Assembly (NCBI RefSeq): GCF_035751725.1
Contig: NZ_CP142104.1
Span: 5,456,001-5,520,000 of the forward strand
DNA: 64,000 nucleotides
Direction: 5' to 3'
Origin: Pseudomonas frederiksbergensis
GTDB taxonomy: Bacteria > Pseudomonadota > Gammaproteobacteria > Pseudomonadales > Pseudomonadaceae
Both the position numbers and the translations under genes were made by a program. This document shows positions 28,178-37,357 of this stretch, one piece after another; position 1 is the stretch's first letter, and each line of letters opens with the position of its first letter. The notes beneath the pieces are model-generated. The model had not been told where the DNA came from and did no database searches. It saw only the letters and a list, made by a program, of their open reading frames with translations.

Positions 28178-28226
28178 GGCGAACAGGTTATCCACAGAGG
28201 CGCGCACAAAGATTGTGGGCAAAACC
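28178..28226 (+). repeat. DnaA-box module copy 4
   Basis: GGCGAACAGG, box TTATCCACA (28188-28196), GAGGCGCGCACAAAG, ATTGTGGGCAA. Box spacing from copy 3 is 160 bp. Confidence 0.75.
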
Positions 28227-28341
28227 AGAACTCCATGGGAGCGAGCCTGCTCGCGAAGCGGTGTGTCACGCGAATCTTATATCGACTGACCTATAGCATT
28301 CGCGAGCAAGCCCGCACACAGGGGTTTATAGAGGGTCGGGG

Positions 28342-29112
28342 TTAGCGAACCACCCCCTCCTCTATCAGCAATTTTAGAATCGCCTGAGCCCCTTCCTCCG
28401 GGCTGACACCCTTGAGTACCTGCCCGCCTCCGCCGCTGGCCTTGGCGGTAGCGGCTTTCATGCGGTCGGCGCCGCTCTTGGCCTTGATCACTTTCAAGCG
28501 CTTGGGCCGGGGCTTGGCCGGTTGCAGAGCCGCCACCGCCAGCAAGGCATCGTCGATGATTTCGACTTCTTCAGCGTGCAATGCCCCACGCCGCGCCGGG
28601 CCGTAGGCGCTTTGCCGAGGTTTTGGCGCAGCGTTATCCACGGTGGCGAGAAACGGCAGGCGCACCTTGAGCCGTCGCCGCTGACCACGAGGCAAGGCTT
28701 GCAGCACCAGGGCCGCGCCGTTTTCGATGGATTCGACCTGCGCCAGCCCCACCACCAACGGCCACCCCAGGTTCTCGGCCAGCAGGAACGGCAACATGCC
28801 CGAGCCTTCGCCGGTTTCCGCCTGGCTGCCGGTGAGCACCACTTGGGCGCCGGCATCCCGCAGATAGTCCGTCAGGGCCGGCAACGCGTCGGCCCCGTTC
28901 GGGTTCTCCAATACATGTAGCTCATCGAGCCCCATGCCCAGGTAGGCGCGCAGGGCCGGTTCGGCCACGTCGCCGGCGTGCAGCACTTGCAGGTCATTGC
29001 CGGCCAGTTGCAGGCCCAGCTCCACGGCGCGGGCGTCTTGCTCGGCACGCCGTGGCCGGCCGGAGGTCGGGTGGGCGCCGATGGAGACGAGGCTGATCAC
29101 TTGGGTACTCAT
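28342..29112 (-). CDS. etfB: Electron transfer flavoprotein beta subunit (dimethylglycine pathway)
   Basis: 256 aa. ETF-beta domain pattern: N-terminal VISLVSIGAHPTSGRPRRAEQDARAVELGLQLA, LHAGDVAEPALRAYLGMGLDELHVL, VVLTGSQAETGEGSGMLPFLLAENLGWPLV. The C-terminal ~70 residues are Lys/Ala-rich (KPRPKRLKVIKAKSGADRMKAATAKASGGGGQ). It is diverged from the housekeeping ETF and belongs to the paralogue next to dgcAB, which accepts electrons from the dimethylglycine dehydrogenase. It is the last gene of the dgcA-dgcB-etfA-etfB group, 15 bp after etfA. Confidence 0.85.
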   Translation of the reverse strand: MSTQVISLVSIGAHPTSGRPRRAEQDARAVELGLQLAGNDLQVLHAGDVAEPALRAYLGMGLDELHVLENPNGADALPALTDYLRDAGAQVVLTGSQAETGEGSGMLPFLLAENLGWPLVVGLAQVESIENGAALVLQALPRGQRRRLKVRLPFLATVDNAAPKPRQSAYGPARRGALHAEEVEIIDDALLAVAALQPAKPRPKRLKVIKAKSGADRMKAATAKASGGGGQVLKGVSPEEGAQAILKLLIEEGVVR

Positions 29113-29127
29113 GAACGTTTCCTTAGC

Positions 29128-30348
29128 TTAAGCCGCATCGCGCCTGGCTTCGTTGCGGTAAGCCTCTACCGCCGCGATCAGGGCCTGGAGAATCGCCGCG
29201 CTGTCACCGATCACCGACAGGTCCGCACGCTTGATCATGTCGCAGCCTGGATCGAGGTTGATCGCCACTACCTTGTCGCAGGCGCCAATGCCTTGCAGGT
29301 GCTGGATCGCCCCGGAAATGCCCACGGCCACATAGACCCGCGCCGTGACCCAGGTGCCGGATGCACCGACCTGGCGATCGCGGGCCATGAAGCCGTCGTC
29401 CACCGCCACCCGCGAAGCGCCTTCGGTAGCGCCCAGGGCTGCGGCGGTCTGATGGAACAGCGCCCAGTCCTTGACCCCGTTGCCGCCGGAGAAAATGAAT
29501 TCGGCCTCGGCCATCGGGATCGCACCCGGGTCCACGGCAACCGCGCCAAGATCTTCGATCCGCGACAAGCTACGGGCCACGCTTGTGGATAACTCCACCG
29601 GCAAGGCTTCGTGACGGGTTTCGCTGACCGGTTCGGCGCATTCGGCCGCCGCCAGGATCAAGCGCGCCAACGGTCGAGCCAAGTCTTGCAGGCCCGCACC
29701 GGCGCGACCGATGCATTCTTCGCCCTTGACCTGCCAGACCCGCGTGGCCGGGCGCTCGCCCAGGGCTGCGGCAAAGCGCCGGCCCAATTCACCACCGCCG
29801 CTGCGACTGTCAGGCAGCAGCCAGTGGCGTGGGTTGAACTGGTTATCCACAGCCCGCAAGCCTTGCACCCGTTGCTCCGGTGCATAACCGCTGAATTCCT
29901 CGCCCTCGAGTACCAGCAAGCGGTCGACACCCGCCGTGGCGAAGGTGCTTTCCTTATGCTCGCCAAACACCACGGCCAACACTGCGCCGTCGCTGCCGGC
30001 CAACTGATGGGCCAGGCCGAGCAAATCGCGGTCGTGGCTGCTGAGGCGGCCACCGACCATGTCCGGAACGACGCAAATATGGAATGCCGGTTGCGGCACC
30101 TGATGCAGCGGCAATTGCACTTCGACGGCAGCGGTGCGCTTGCTCGCCCCACCTTGCTGGGCGCCGCTGCGGTCGATGCGCTTGATGCCGTTGGGGCCGA
30201 TGAAACCGACACCATGCACATTCTTGCGGATGACGCCGTTGGGCCCCATCCAGCTGTGCTGCAACGGTTGCATAGCCGCGTGCAGCGGGTGCAAGCGGTT
30301 GCGGGCGATCCACTCGGCGCGAGGGTCGCGGCGGATGATGTCGCTCAT
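29128..30348 (-). CDS. etfA: Electron transfer flavoprotein alpha subunit (dimethylglycine pathway)
   Basis: 406 aa. The C-terminal FAD-binding domain is clear: VGASGTWVTARVYVAVGISGAIQHLQGIGACDKVVAINLDPGCDMIKRADLSVIGD. The N-terminal ~90 residues (RDPRAEWIARNRLHPLH onward) are an extension absent from housekeeping EtfA, typical of the dgc-linked paralogue. It pairs with the downstream etfB product. The ATG overlaps the dgcB stop by one base (TAATG), showing translational coupling. The coding sequence also contains two exact TTATCCACA boxes (29584-29592 on the minus strand, 29843-29851 on the plus strand). Confidence 0.88.
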   Translation of the reverse strand: MSDIIRRDPRAEWIARNRLHPLHAAMQPLQHSWMGPNGVIRKNVHGVGFIGPNGIKRIDRSGAQQGGASKRTAAVEVQLPLHQVPQPAFHICVVPDMVGGRLSSHDRDLLGLAHQLAGSDGAVLAVVFGEHKESTFATAGVDRLLVLEGEEFSGYAPEQRVQGLRAVDNQFNPRHWLLPDSRSGGGELGRRFAAALGERPATRVWQVKGEECIGRAGAGLQDLARPLARLILAAAECAEPVSETRHEALPVELSTSVARSLSRIEDLGAVAVDPGAIPMAEAEFIFSGGNGVKDWALFHQTAAALGATEGASRVAVDDGFMARDRQVGASGTWVTARVYVAVGISGAIQHLQGIGACDKVVAINLDPGCDMIKRADLSVIGDSAAILQALIAAVEAYRNEARRDAA

Positions 30349-32297
30349 TAATGCACCTCCGCAGGTTCACGTTTGGCCGGGGCCACGGGCTTGCTCGGCG
30401 CCGCGTCTTCCAGCAGCGCATCGGCCACCAGTTCGGCAATGTCCTTGATCATCGGTCGTGGTTCGACCACGCCTTCGAGCATCGCGGTGCACTGCGGACA
30501 ACCCACCGCCACCAGTTCGGCGCCGGTTTCACGGATGTCGTCCATGCGCATGTCGGGAATGCGCTGCTTGCCCGGGATGTCAGTGATCGGCGCACCGCCG
30601 CCACCGCCGCAGCAACGCGAACGGAACCCGGAACGCTGCATCTCTTTGACCTCGATGCCCAGCGCACGCAGCACTTGGCGCGGCGCCTCGTATTCGCCGT
30701 TGTAGCGGCCCAGGTAGCACGGGTCGTGATAGGTCACGCTGTCGCCCTTGTGCTGGCCGAGGTTCAGCGCGCCAGCGTCGATGATTTCCGCCAGGTAGGT
30801 GCTGTGGTGCTGCACCAGGTAGTTGCCGTCGAAGGCGCCGTATTCGTTTTTCAGCACATGGAAACTGTGGGGGTCGCAGGTGACGATGCGGTTGAAGCTG
30901 TACTTGGCCAGGGTCTGGATGTTGCGCTTGGCCAACAGCTGGAACGTCGCTTCGTCACCCAGGCGCCGGGCCACATCGCCGCTGTCGCGCTCTTCGAGGC
31001 CGAGCACGGCGAAGTCGATCTTCGCTGCCTTGAGCACTTTGACGAAGGCGCGCAGGGTGCGCTGGTTGCGCATGTCGAAGGCACCGTCGCCGACCCAGAA
31101 CAGCACGTCGGTGGATTTCTTCTCGCTGAGCAGGTTCAGGTTCAGGTCCGCCGCCCAGTTCATCCGCCCGCCCGGGGCGAAGCCGCCCGGGTTGTCGGTG
31201 GCAATGAGGTTTTCCAGCACCTCGGCGCCCTTGTTCGGCGTCGCGCCTTTTTCCAGGGTCAGGTGGCGGCGCATGTCGACGATGGCATCGACGTGCTCGA
31301 TCATCATCGGGCACTCTTCGACGCAGGCCCGGCAGGTGGTGCAGGACCACAGGGTCTCGGCGTCCACCAGGCCGTTGACGATCGGCTGGTGCGGATTGCC
31401 GCCGTGCTCACCCACCGGTTTACCCGGATACGGGCTGCCGGCGAATTTCGCATCGGTGCCGCCGGCCAGGCCGACGACCATGTCCTGGATGAGTTTTTTC
31501 GGGTTCAACGGCTGGCCGGCGGCGAACGCCGGACAGGCCGCTTCGCACTTGCCGCACTGCACGCAGGCGTCGAAACCGAGCAGTTGGTTCCAAGTGAAAT
31601 CCTTGGGTTTTTCCACCCCCAGTGGTGCGGCGGGGTCGTTCAGGTCCAGCGGCTTCAAGCCCGTGGAGCGGCCGCCACCAAAGCGCTCGGCGCGGCGGTG
31701 CCAGGCCAGGTGCAGGGCACCGGCGAAGGCGTGCTTCATCGGCCCGCCCCAGGTCATGCCGAATAACAACTCCGACACGCCCCACAACACGCCGACACCC
31801 AGGATCGCCGCCACCAGCCAACCACCGAAGTTTTCCGGAAGGATGCCCGCCACCGGCAAGGTCACCAGGAAGAACGACGCCGAGAAGGCCAGCAGGCTTT
31901 TCGGCAGGCGCATCCACGGGCCTTTCGACAGACGCGCTGGCGGGTTGCGCCGGCGCAGATACATGAAGATCGCGCCCACGAACATCACCGCCGACATCAG
32001 CAGCAAGGCGTAGCCAAGGATGCGGTTGTGCAAGCCAAAACCGTGCACCAGGATCGCCAACACGATCGATGCCACCGCACCACCCGCCGTGGCGACGTGG
32101 GTGTTGGCAATGTATTTGTCCCGCGCCACCACGTGGTGCAAGTCCACCATGTAGCGCTTGGGCATGGCGAAGAGGCCGCCGATCAGGTCGACTTTCGACG
32201 GTCGTCCCCGACGCCACATGTTCACCCGCCGCAGGGCGCCCAGGACCGCGAGGCCCAGGGCGGCGAACAGCAGGATTGGAAGAAGGGTGTTCAACAT
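30348..32297 (-). CDS. dgcB: Dimethylglycine catabolism iron-sulfur membrane subunit DgcB
   Basis: 649 aa. The N-terminal ~230 residues carry several membrane helices (LNTLLPILLFAALGLAVLGAL onward). Two 4Fe-4S binding motifs follow, CVQCGKCEAACP and CTTCRACVEECP, then two CCG heterodisulfide-reductase-type domains (HDPCYLGRYNGEYEAPRQVL with RCCGGGGG, and GCPQCTAML). It is expected to carry electrons between DgcA, the ETF pair and the membrane quinone pool. The ATG at 32297 has GGGAG at nine bases; an upstream extension of 64 codons runs through a REP pair and is rejected. The 224-bp gap to dgcA is unusually long for this operon. Confidence 0.92.
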   Translation of the reverse strand: MLNTLLPILLFAALGLAVLGALRRVNMWRRGRPSKVDLIGGLFAMPKRYMVDLHHVVARDKYIANTHVATAGGAVASIVLAILVHGFGLHNRILGYALLLMSAVMFVGAIFMYLRRRNPPARLSKGPWMRLPKSLLAFSASFFLVTLPVAGILPENFGGWLVAAILGVGVLWGVSELLFGMTWGGPMKHAFAGALHLAWHRRAERFGGGRSTGLKPLDLNDPAAPLGVEKPKDFTWNQLLGFDACVQCGKCEAACPAFAAGQPLNPKKLIQDMVVGLAGGTDAKFAGSPYPGKPVGEHGGNPHQPIVNGLVDAETLWSCTTCRACVEECPMMIEHVDAIVDMRRHLTLEKGATPNKGAEVLENLIATDNPGGFAPGGRMNWAADLNLNLLSEKKSTDVLFWVGDGAFDMRNQRTLRAFVKVLKAAKIDFAVLGLEERDSGDVARRLGDEATFQLLAKRNIQTLAKYSFNRIVTCDPHSFHVLKNEYGAFDGNYLVQHHSTYLAEIIDAGALNLGQHKGDSVTYHDPCYLGRYNGEYEAPRQVLRALGIEVKEMQRSGFRSRCCGGGGGAPITDIPGKQRIPDMRMDDIRETGAELVAVGCPQCTAMLEGVVEPRPMIKDIAELVADALLEDAAPSKPVAPAKREPAEVH

Positions 32298-32358
32298 AGG
32301 TGTTGCTCCCAAAGACCTCAGGGTCATGTGCGCGCCAGTGAGAGCGACGCACCTACGT

Positions 32359-32502
32359 GTGGCGAGGGAGCTTGCTCCCGCTGGAGCGCGAAGCGCTCCC
32401 AAAACAGCCCCAGGTGTAAACCTGACGCTCCTCGACTGATCATCTGGGGCCGCTTCGCCCGAAACGTCGGGCCGGCCCAGCGGGAGCAAGCTCCCTCGCC
32501 AC
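32359..32502. repeat. REP pair between dgcA and dgcB
   Basis: Left arm GTGGCGAGGGAGCTTGCTCC, right arm GGAGCAAGCTCCCTCGCCAC, 144 bp overall with an imperfect palindromic centre. It lies inside the dgc operon and could lower read-through or stabilise one part of the mRNA. Confidence 0.85.
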
Positions 32503-32521
32503 AGGTGATGGTGTTAAGCCG

Positions 32522-34582
32522 TTAGAAATCCTTGCACAGCCGCAGGGCGTCGTAGATGGCCGCGTGGGTATTACGCTGGGCCACGCAGTCGCCGATGCGG
32601 AACAGCAAGTAGCCATCGCCGCTCTGTTCCAGGCACGGCTGGGGCTTGATCGCGAACAGGGCTTCGACGTCGATCTGGCCCTTGTTGCGCGAACCCTCCT
32701 TGAGCGCGTAGTAGATTTCTTCGTCCGGCCTCACGCCGTTCTCCACCACCACCTGGTCCACGACGCGCTCTTCCTTGGCACCGGTGTATTCGTTCTCCAG
32801 CACCGCCACCAGCTTGTCGCCTTCGCGGTAGACCTTCTCCAGCATCATGTCCCCGGTCATGATCACTTCCTTGGGGTACATGCTGCGGTAGTAGGTAGGG
32901 AACGACGTCCCGCCAATGGCCACGCCCGGCTTGATGTCGTCGGTGACGATCTCGACCTGGCTGCCCTTGTCGGCGAGGAAATCGGCCACCGACATACCGG
33001 TGAACTCGCAAATGGTGTCGTAGACCAGCACGTTCTTGCCCGGCGCAACCTTGCCGTCGAGCACGTCCCAACTGCTGACCACCAGCCCTTCGGCGGCGCC
33101 CCAGTGTTCGTTCTGCTCCAGGTTCGGATGCCCGCCGACGGCCAGCACTACCACGTCCGGACGCAGGTCCATGATGGTCGCCGCGTCAGCCGCCACGCCC
33201 AGGCGCAGATCGACTTTCAGCCGCGCCAGTTCCAGCTGGAACCAGCGGGTGATACCGGCGATCTGGTCCCGTTGCGGGGCTTTCGAGGCCGTGGTGATCT
33301 GCCCGCCGATGAATTCCTTCTTCTCGAACAGGGTCACGTCGTGGCCACGTTCGGCGGCAACGCGCGCTGCTTCCATCCCGGCCGGGCCGGCACCGACCAC
33401 CACGACTTTGCGCTTGGGCCCGGTGGACTTCTCGATGATGTGCGGCACGCCCATGTATTCACGGGATGTCGCGGCGTTCTGGATGCACAGCACGTCCAGG
33501 CCTTGGTACTGGCGGTCGATGCAGTAGTTGGCGCCGACGCACTGCTTGATCTGGTCGATCTGGCCCATCTTGATCTTGGCGATCAGGTGCGGGTCGGCGA
33601 TGTGGGCACGGGTCATGCCGACCATGTCGACGTAACCGCCCTCCAGGATCCGCGTGGCCTGGTTCGGGTCCTTGATGTTCTGCGCGTGCAGCACCGGGAC
33701 CTTGACCACTTCCTTGATACCGGCGGCCAAGTGCAGGAACGGCTCCGGTGGATAACTCATGTTCGGGATGACGTTGGCCAGGGTGTTGTGGGTGTCGCAA
33801 CCCGAGCCCACGACGCCGATGAAATCGAGCATGCCGGTGTCGTCGTAGTACTTGGCGATCTGCTTCATGTCCTCGTGGGACAAGCCGTCCGGGTGGAACT
33901 CGTCGCCGCACAGGCGCATGCCCACGCAGAAATCGTCGCCCACTTCGGCACGCACGGCCTTCAACACTTCCAGGCCGAACTTCATGCGGCCCTCAAAGCT
34001 GCCACCCCATTCGTCGGTCCGCTTGTTGACCCGCGGGCTCCAGAACTGGTCGATCATGTGCTGGTGCACGGCGGACAGCTCGACGCCGTCCAGGCCACCG
34101 GCCTTGGCCCGGCGCGCGGCCTGGGCGTAGTTGCCGATCACCCGCCAGATCTCTTCCGGCTCGATGGTCTTGCAGGTGGCACGGTGCACCGGCTCACGCA
34201 CGCCGGACGGCGACATTAGGGTCGGCCAGTTGAAGCCGTCCCAGCGCGAGCGACGACCCATGTGGGTAATCTGGATCATGATCTTGGCGCCATGCTTGTG
34301 CATGGCGTCGGCCAAGTTCTGGAAATGCGGGATGATGCGGTCGGTGGACAGGTTCACCGAGCTCCACCATTCCTGCGGACTGTCGATGGCGACTACCGAC
34401 GAGCCGCCGCAAATCGCCAGGCCGATGCCGCCCTTGGCCTTCTCTTCGTAATACTTCACGTACCGGTCGGTGGTCATGCCGCCGTCGGTGGCATAGACCT
34501 CGGCGTGCGCGGTGCTGAGCACGCGGTTGCGGATGGTCAGCTTGCCGATCTGGATCGGCTGGAACATTGCTTCAAAAGCCAT
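32522..34582 (-). CDS. dgcA: Dimethylglycine dehydrogenase subunit DgcA
   Basis: 686 aa, the NADH:flavin oxidoreductase/2,4-dienoyl-CoA-reductase architecture: an N-terminal FMN TIM barrel (FQPIQIGKLTIRNRVLSTAHAE, DGVELSAVHQHMIDQFWSP), a Cys-rich linker for 4Fe-4S (CVGANYCIDR with a later VLCIQNA), and a C-terminal FAD/NAD domain (VVVVGAGPAGMEAARVAAERGHDVTLFEK). It oxidatively demethylates dimethylglycine to sarcosine. Family relatives include trimethylamine/dimethylamine dehydrogenases. It lies 15 bp after the DUF5943 gene; order and orientation match P. aeruginosa PA5398. Confidence 0.94.
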   Translation of the reverse strand: MAFEAMFQPIQIGKLTIRNRVLSTAHAEVYATDGGMTTDRYVKYYEEKAKGGIGLAICGGSSVVAIDSPQEWWSSVNLSTDRIIPHFQNLADAMHKHGAKIMIQITHMGRRSRWDGFNWPTLMSPSGVREPVHRATCKTIEPEEIWRVIGNYAQAARRAKAGGLDGVELSAVHQHMIDQFWSPRVNKRTDEWGGSFEGRMKFGLEVLKAVRAEVGDDFCVGMRLCGDEFHPDGLSHEDMKQIAKYYDDTGMLDFIGVVGSGCDTHNTLANVIPNMSYPPEPFLHLAAGIKEVVKVPVLHAQNIKDPNQATRILEGGYVDMVGMTRAHIADPHLIAKIKMGQIDQIKQCVGANYCIDRQYQGLDVLCIQNAATSREYMGVPHIIEKSTGPKRKVVVVGAGPAGMEAARVAAERGHDVTLFEKKEFIGGQITTASKAPQRDQIAGITRWFQLELARLKVDLRLGVAADAATIMDLRPDVVVLAVGGHPNLEQNEHWGAAEGLVVSSWDVLDGKVAPGKNVLVYDTICEFTGMSVADFLADKGSQVEIVTDDIKPGVAIGGTSFPTYYRSMYPKEVIMTGDMMLEKVYREGDKLVAVLENEYTGAKEERVVDQVVVENGVRPDEEIYYALKEGSRNKGQIDVEALFAIKPQPCLEQSGDGYLLFRIGDCVAQRNTHAAIYDALRLCKDF

Positions 34583-34597
34583 GGCGCGATCCTCGAC

Positions 34598-35128
34598 TTA
34601 CAACGGCTTGACGATGAACAGGCCGTCGTCGTGGCCTTCTTCGGAACCGCCGTAGACCTGCTCGGCCACGGTGCGGATCTGGCTGCCGCGCGCGGCGAGG
34701 ATCTGGTCCATGGCGCCGGCGAACCAGCCGGTGAACATGTAGTCGACCTTGCGCCCGACCTTGCCGTACACATAGACGAACGCCGAGTGCTCGAGCTTGA
34801 CGCTGGCGGTGCCTTTGTCCAGGTCGATGTCCTGGATCTTGAACAGGCCCCAGCCACGCTGGGACAGGCGCTTCATGTAGTGCTCGAACACCGCGACGCC
34901 TTCCAGGCCGTGGCATTCGGCTTCTTTTTCACACCAGTGCCAGGCGGATTTGTAGCCGGCCTTGTAGAGAATCTCGGCGTAGGCGTCGGCGCCCAGCACT
35001 TCCTCGATGCCCATGTGGTTGTTGACGAAGAAGTGACGCGGCACGTACAGCATCGGCAGGGCATCGGACGTCCAGACACCGGTTTCGCTGTCGACTTCGA
35101 TAGGCAGTTGCGGGGCGATCTTGGCCAT
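34598..35128 (-). CDS. DUF5943 protein of the dgc operon
   Basis: 176 aa. It begins MAKIAPQLPIEVDSETGVW and contains MLYVPRHFFVNNHMGIEEVLG, AWHWCEKEAECHGLEGVAVFEHYMKRLSQRGWG and a C-terminal VDYMFTGWFAGAMDQILAARG. This is the small protein encoded between the dipeptidase and dgcA in Pseudomonas (PA5397 context). The fold resembles 4-vinyl-reductase-type small-molecule-binding proteins, but its function is not established. Conserved position suggests an accessory role in dimethylglycine oxidation. Confidence 0.8.
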   Translation of the reverse strand: MAKIAPQLPIEVDSETGVWTSDALPMLYVPRHFFVNNHMGIEEVLGADAYAEILYKAGYKSAWHWCEKEAECHGLEGVAVFEHYMKRLSQRGWGLFKIQDIDLDKGTASVKLEHSAFVYVYGKVGRKVDYMFTGWFAGAMDQILAARGSQIRTVAEQVYGGSEEGHDDGLFIVKPL

Positions 35129-35207
35129 GAAAACTTGACTCCGGAAATTCGTGATGTGCCTGCGGCGCGAGTGGCCGCAGGTAAAGGATTCAGTGATGCA
35201 GCGGGGT

Positions 35208-36185
<978 letters not shown>

Positions 36186-36418
36186 CAGGCAGTCCCCTTG
36201 TTGGCGATTCATGCGCCGAATCGTGTGCCGGCGCTTTGGGGCCAGCATATGCCGGAGGGCCTTGGCGACCGGGTGCAAAAACGACAGGGGAATTGCCGAA
36301 AGCGTCAATCCGCGACAATGGACTACGATGGCCCCCCTCTGCCCATCTGTTATTTACCCGGCGCTTGCGCCAGAATCCGCGGCACCACTGGCTTTCACTG
36401 GATTTGAGCGACAACCCG

Positions 36419-36820
36419 ATGAAATCGATTTTCCTCGCCCTGGCATTGATCAGCACCGTCGCCCACGCGACCGAAGACACCGAGCCCAACCCCTGCGACG
36501 AAGTTGAAAACGACGTCCAGACCCTCGCCTGTTCCGCCTACGGCAAAGCCGCCGCCGAGCAATTGCTCAGCGAAAACCTGCAAAGCCTCAATGAGCGCCT
36601 GCAAACCCGCTACGCCAGCGACAAGGCCCAGCTCAACGACATCACAGCCAAGGTCAAGGCCGCCCAGCAACTCTGGCAAAAACAGCGCGACGCCGACTGC
36701 GCCATCGCCGCCTTCCCGGCCAAACCCGGCAGCGACGCCTACAAGATCGCCGAAAACGACTGCATGGCCCAGGTGAGCGATGACAGGTCGGAGTTTTTGG
36801 AGTCGATTGGGCAGGAGTGA
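36419..36820 (+). CDS. LprI/DUF1311-like lysozyme-inhibitor family protein
   Basis: 133 aa with a signal peptide (MKSIFLALALISTVAHATED). The mature part has the DUF1311 pattern: a C-x-E...T-x-x-C...AY segment at the start (PCDEVENDVQTLACSAYGKAAAEQLL), a helical middle (LNERLQTRYASDKAQL), then WQKQRDADCAIAAF and a C-terminal CMAQVSDDRSEFL. Four cysteines could form two disulfides. Some relatives inhibit host lysozyme; a role here is not shown. It is divergent from the M19 dipeptidase gene and stands alone. Confidence 0.7.
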   Translation: MKSIFLALALISTVAHATEDTEPNPCDEVENDVQTLACSAYGKAAAEQLLSENLQSLNERLQTRYASDKAQLNDITAKVKAAQQLWQKQRDADCAIAAFPAKPGSDAYKIAENDCMAQVSDDRSEFLESIGQE

Positions 36821-36877
36821 TGCTTGAGCAGCCGCTTGGCACGGTAAGCTGCTTGCACAATTGGTAAAGGAATTTAC

Positions 36878-37294
36878 ATGAAAACGTGCGGCATCGAAAT
36901 CAAAGGCAGCGAAGCGATCATCGCCGTTGCCTCGCTGGACCAGCAGGCGTTGAGCCACGTTACGCTGAGCACTAAGAAAATCGCCCTGGACGATGACGAC
37001 GAAGCCGCCAACGTCAAGGCCTTTGCCGCCCAGGTGCGGACGTTCGTGACGGACAACGGCATCGAACGCATCGCCATCAAGAAGCGCAGCAAGAAAGGTG
37101 AGTTCGCCGGTGGCCCGACCACATTCAAGATCGAAGGGATATTGCAGTTGCTGGAAGGTTGCGAGGTGACGCTGCTGTCGCCGCAGACCATCAATGCGCA
37201 ACACAAGAAGCACGACTTCGCCCTGCCAGCGACGCTGAATAAATATCAGCATGAGGCGTACAAGGCGGCGTGTTCGGCGTTGATGAAGAAATAG
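36878..37294 (+). CDS. DUF3010 family protein
   Basis: 138 aa. Starts MKTCGIEIKGSEAIIAVASLDQ and continues with a mixed alpha/beta RNase-H-like pattern (FVTDNGIERIAIKKRSKKGEFAGGPTTFKIEGILQLLEGCEVTLLSPQTINAQHKKHDF). This is the DUF3010 family, small cytoplasmic proteins of unknown function found in gammaproteobacteria. AAAGGA lies upstream of the ATG. It is followed by a REP palindrome. Confidence 0.75.
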   Translation: MKTCGIEIKGSEAIIAVASLDQQALSHVTLSTKKIALDDDDEAANVKAFAAQVRTFVTDNGIERIAIKKRSKKGEFAGGPTTFKIEGILQLLEGCEVTLLSPQTINAQHKKHDFALPATLNKYQHEAYKAACSALMKK

Positions 37295-37312
37295 ACCTGC
37301 CGACACCGCCCG

Positions 37313-37340
37313 GTGGCGAGGGAGCTTGCTCCCTCGCCAC
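37313..37340. repeat. REP palindrome between DUF3010 and the ATPase gene
   Basis: 28-bp REP (GTGGCGAGGGAGC, TT, GCTCCCTCGCCAC), the same sequence as at 7240-7267, located between two convergent stop codons. Confidence 0.85.
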
Positions 37341-37357
37341 AGGAAATAGTCCAAGTT

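Larger units (their letters stand above)
27498..28341. other. Intergenic region with a DnaA-box cluster and repeated modules
   Basis: 844 bp with no convincing gene. It holds four direct copies of a ~45-bp module whose core is an exact DnaA box TTATCCACA (27664, 27846, 28028, 28188), preceded by AACA in all four copies and followed by a CGCC/ACA/TTGGGG-type tail. Two further consensus boxes, TTATTCACA, lie at 28082 (plus) and 27731-27739 (minus strand). AT-rich blocks separate them (GATTTTTTCGG, CTATTATTTGATCAAAT, GGCTATTTTTTAAG). Module spacing is 182, 182 and 160 bp. The right end carries a degenerate REP. This resembles a DnaA-titration or origin-type element, but no replication gene is adjacent. 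Confidence 0.75.

Noticed and set aside
27653..28226. The DnaA-box region read as a CRISPR array or as plasmid iterons
   Set aside because: Spacing of 160-182 bp is far too long for CRISPR or typical iterons, and no rep, cas or par gene is adjacent.
27249..28341. Additional protein genes in the 1.1-kb gap
   Set aside because: Several 60-90 codon frames exist but lack ribosome-binding sites and family similarity; only one 39-codon frame was kept, at low confidence.
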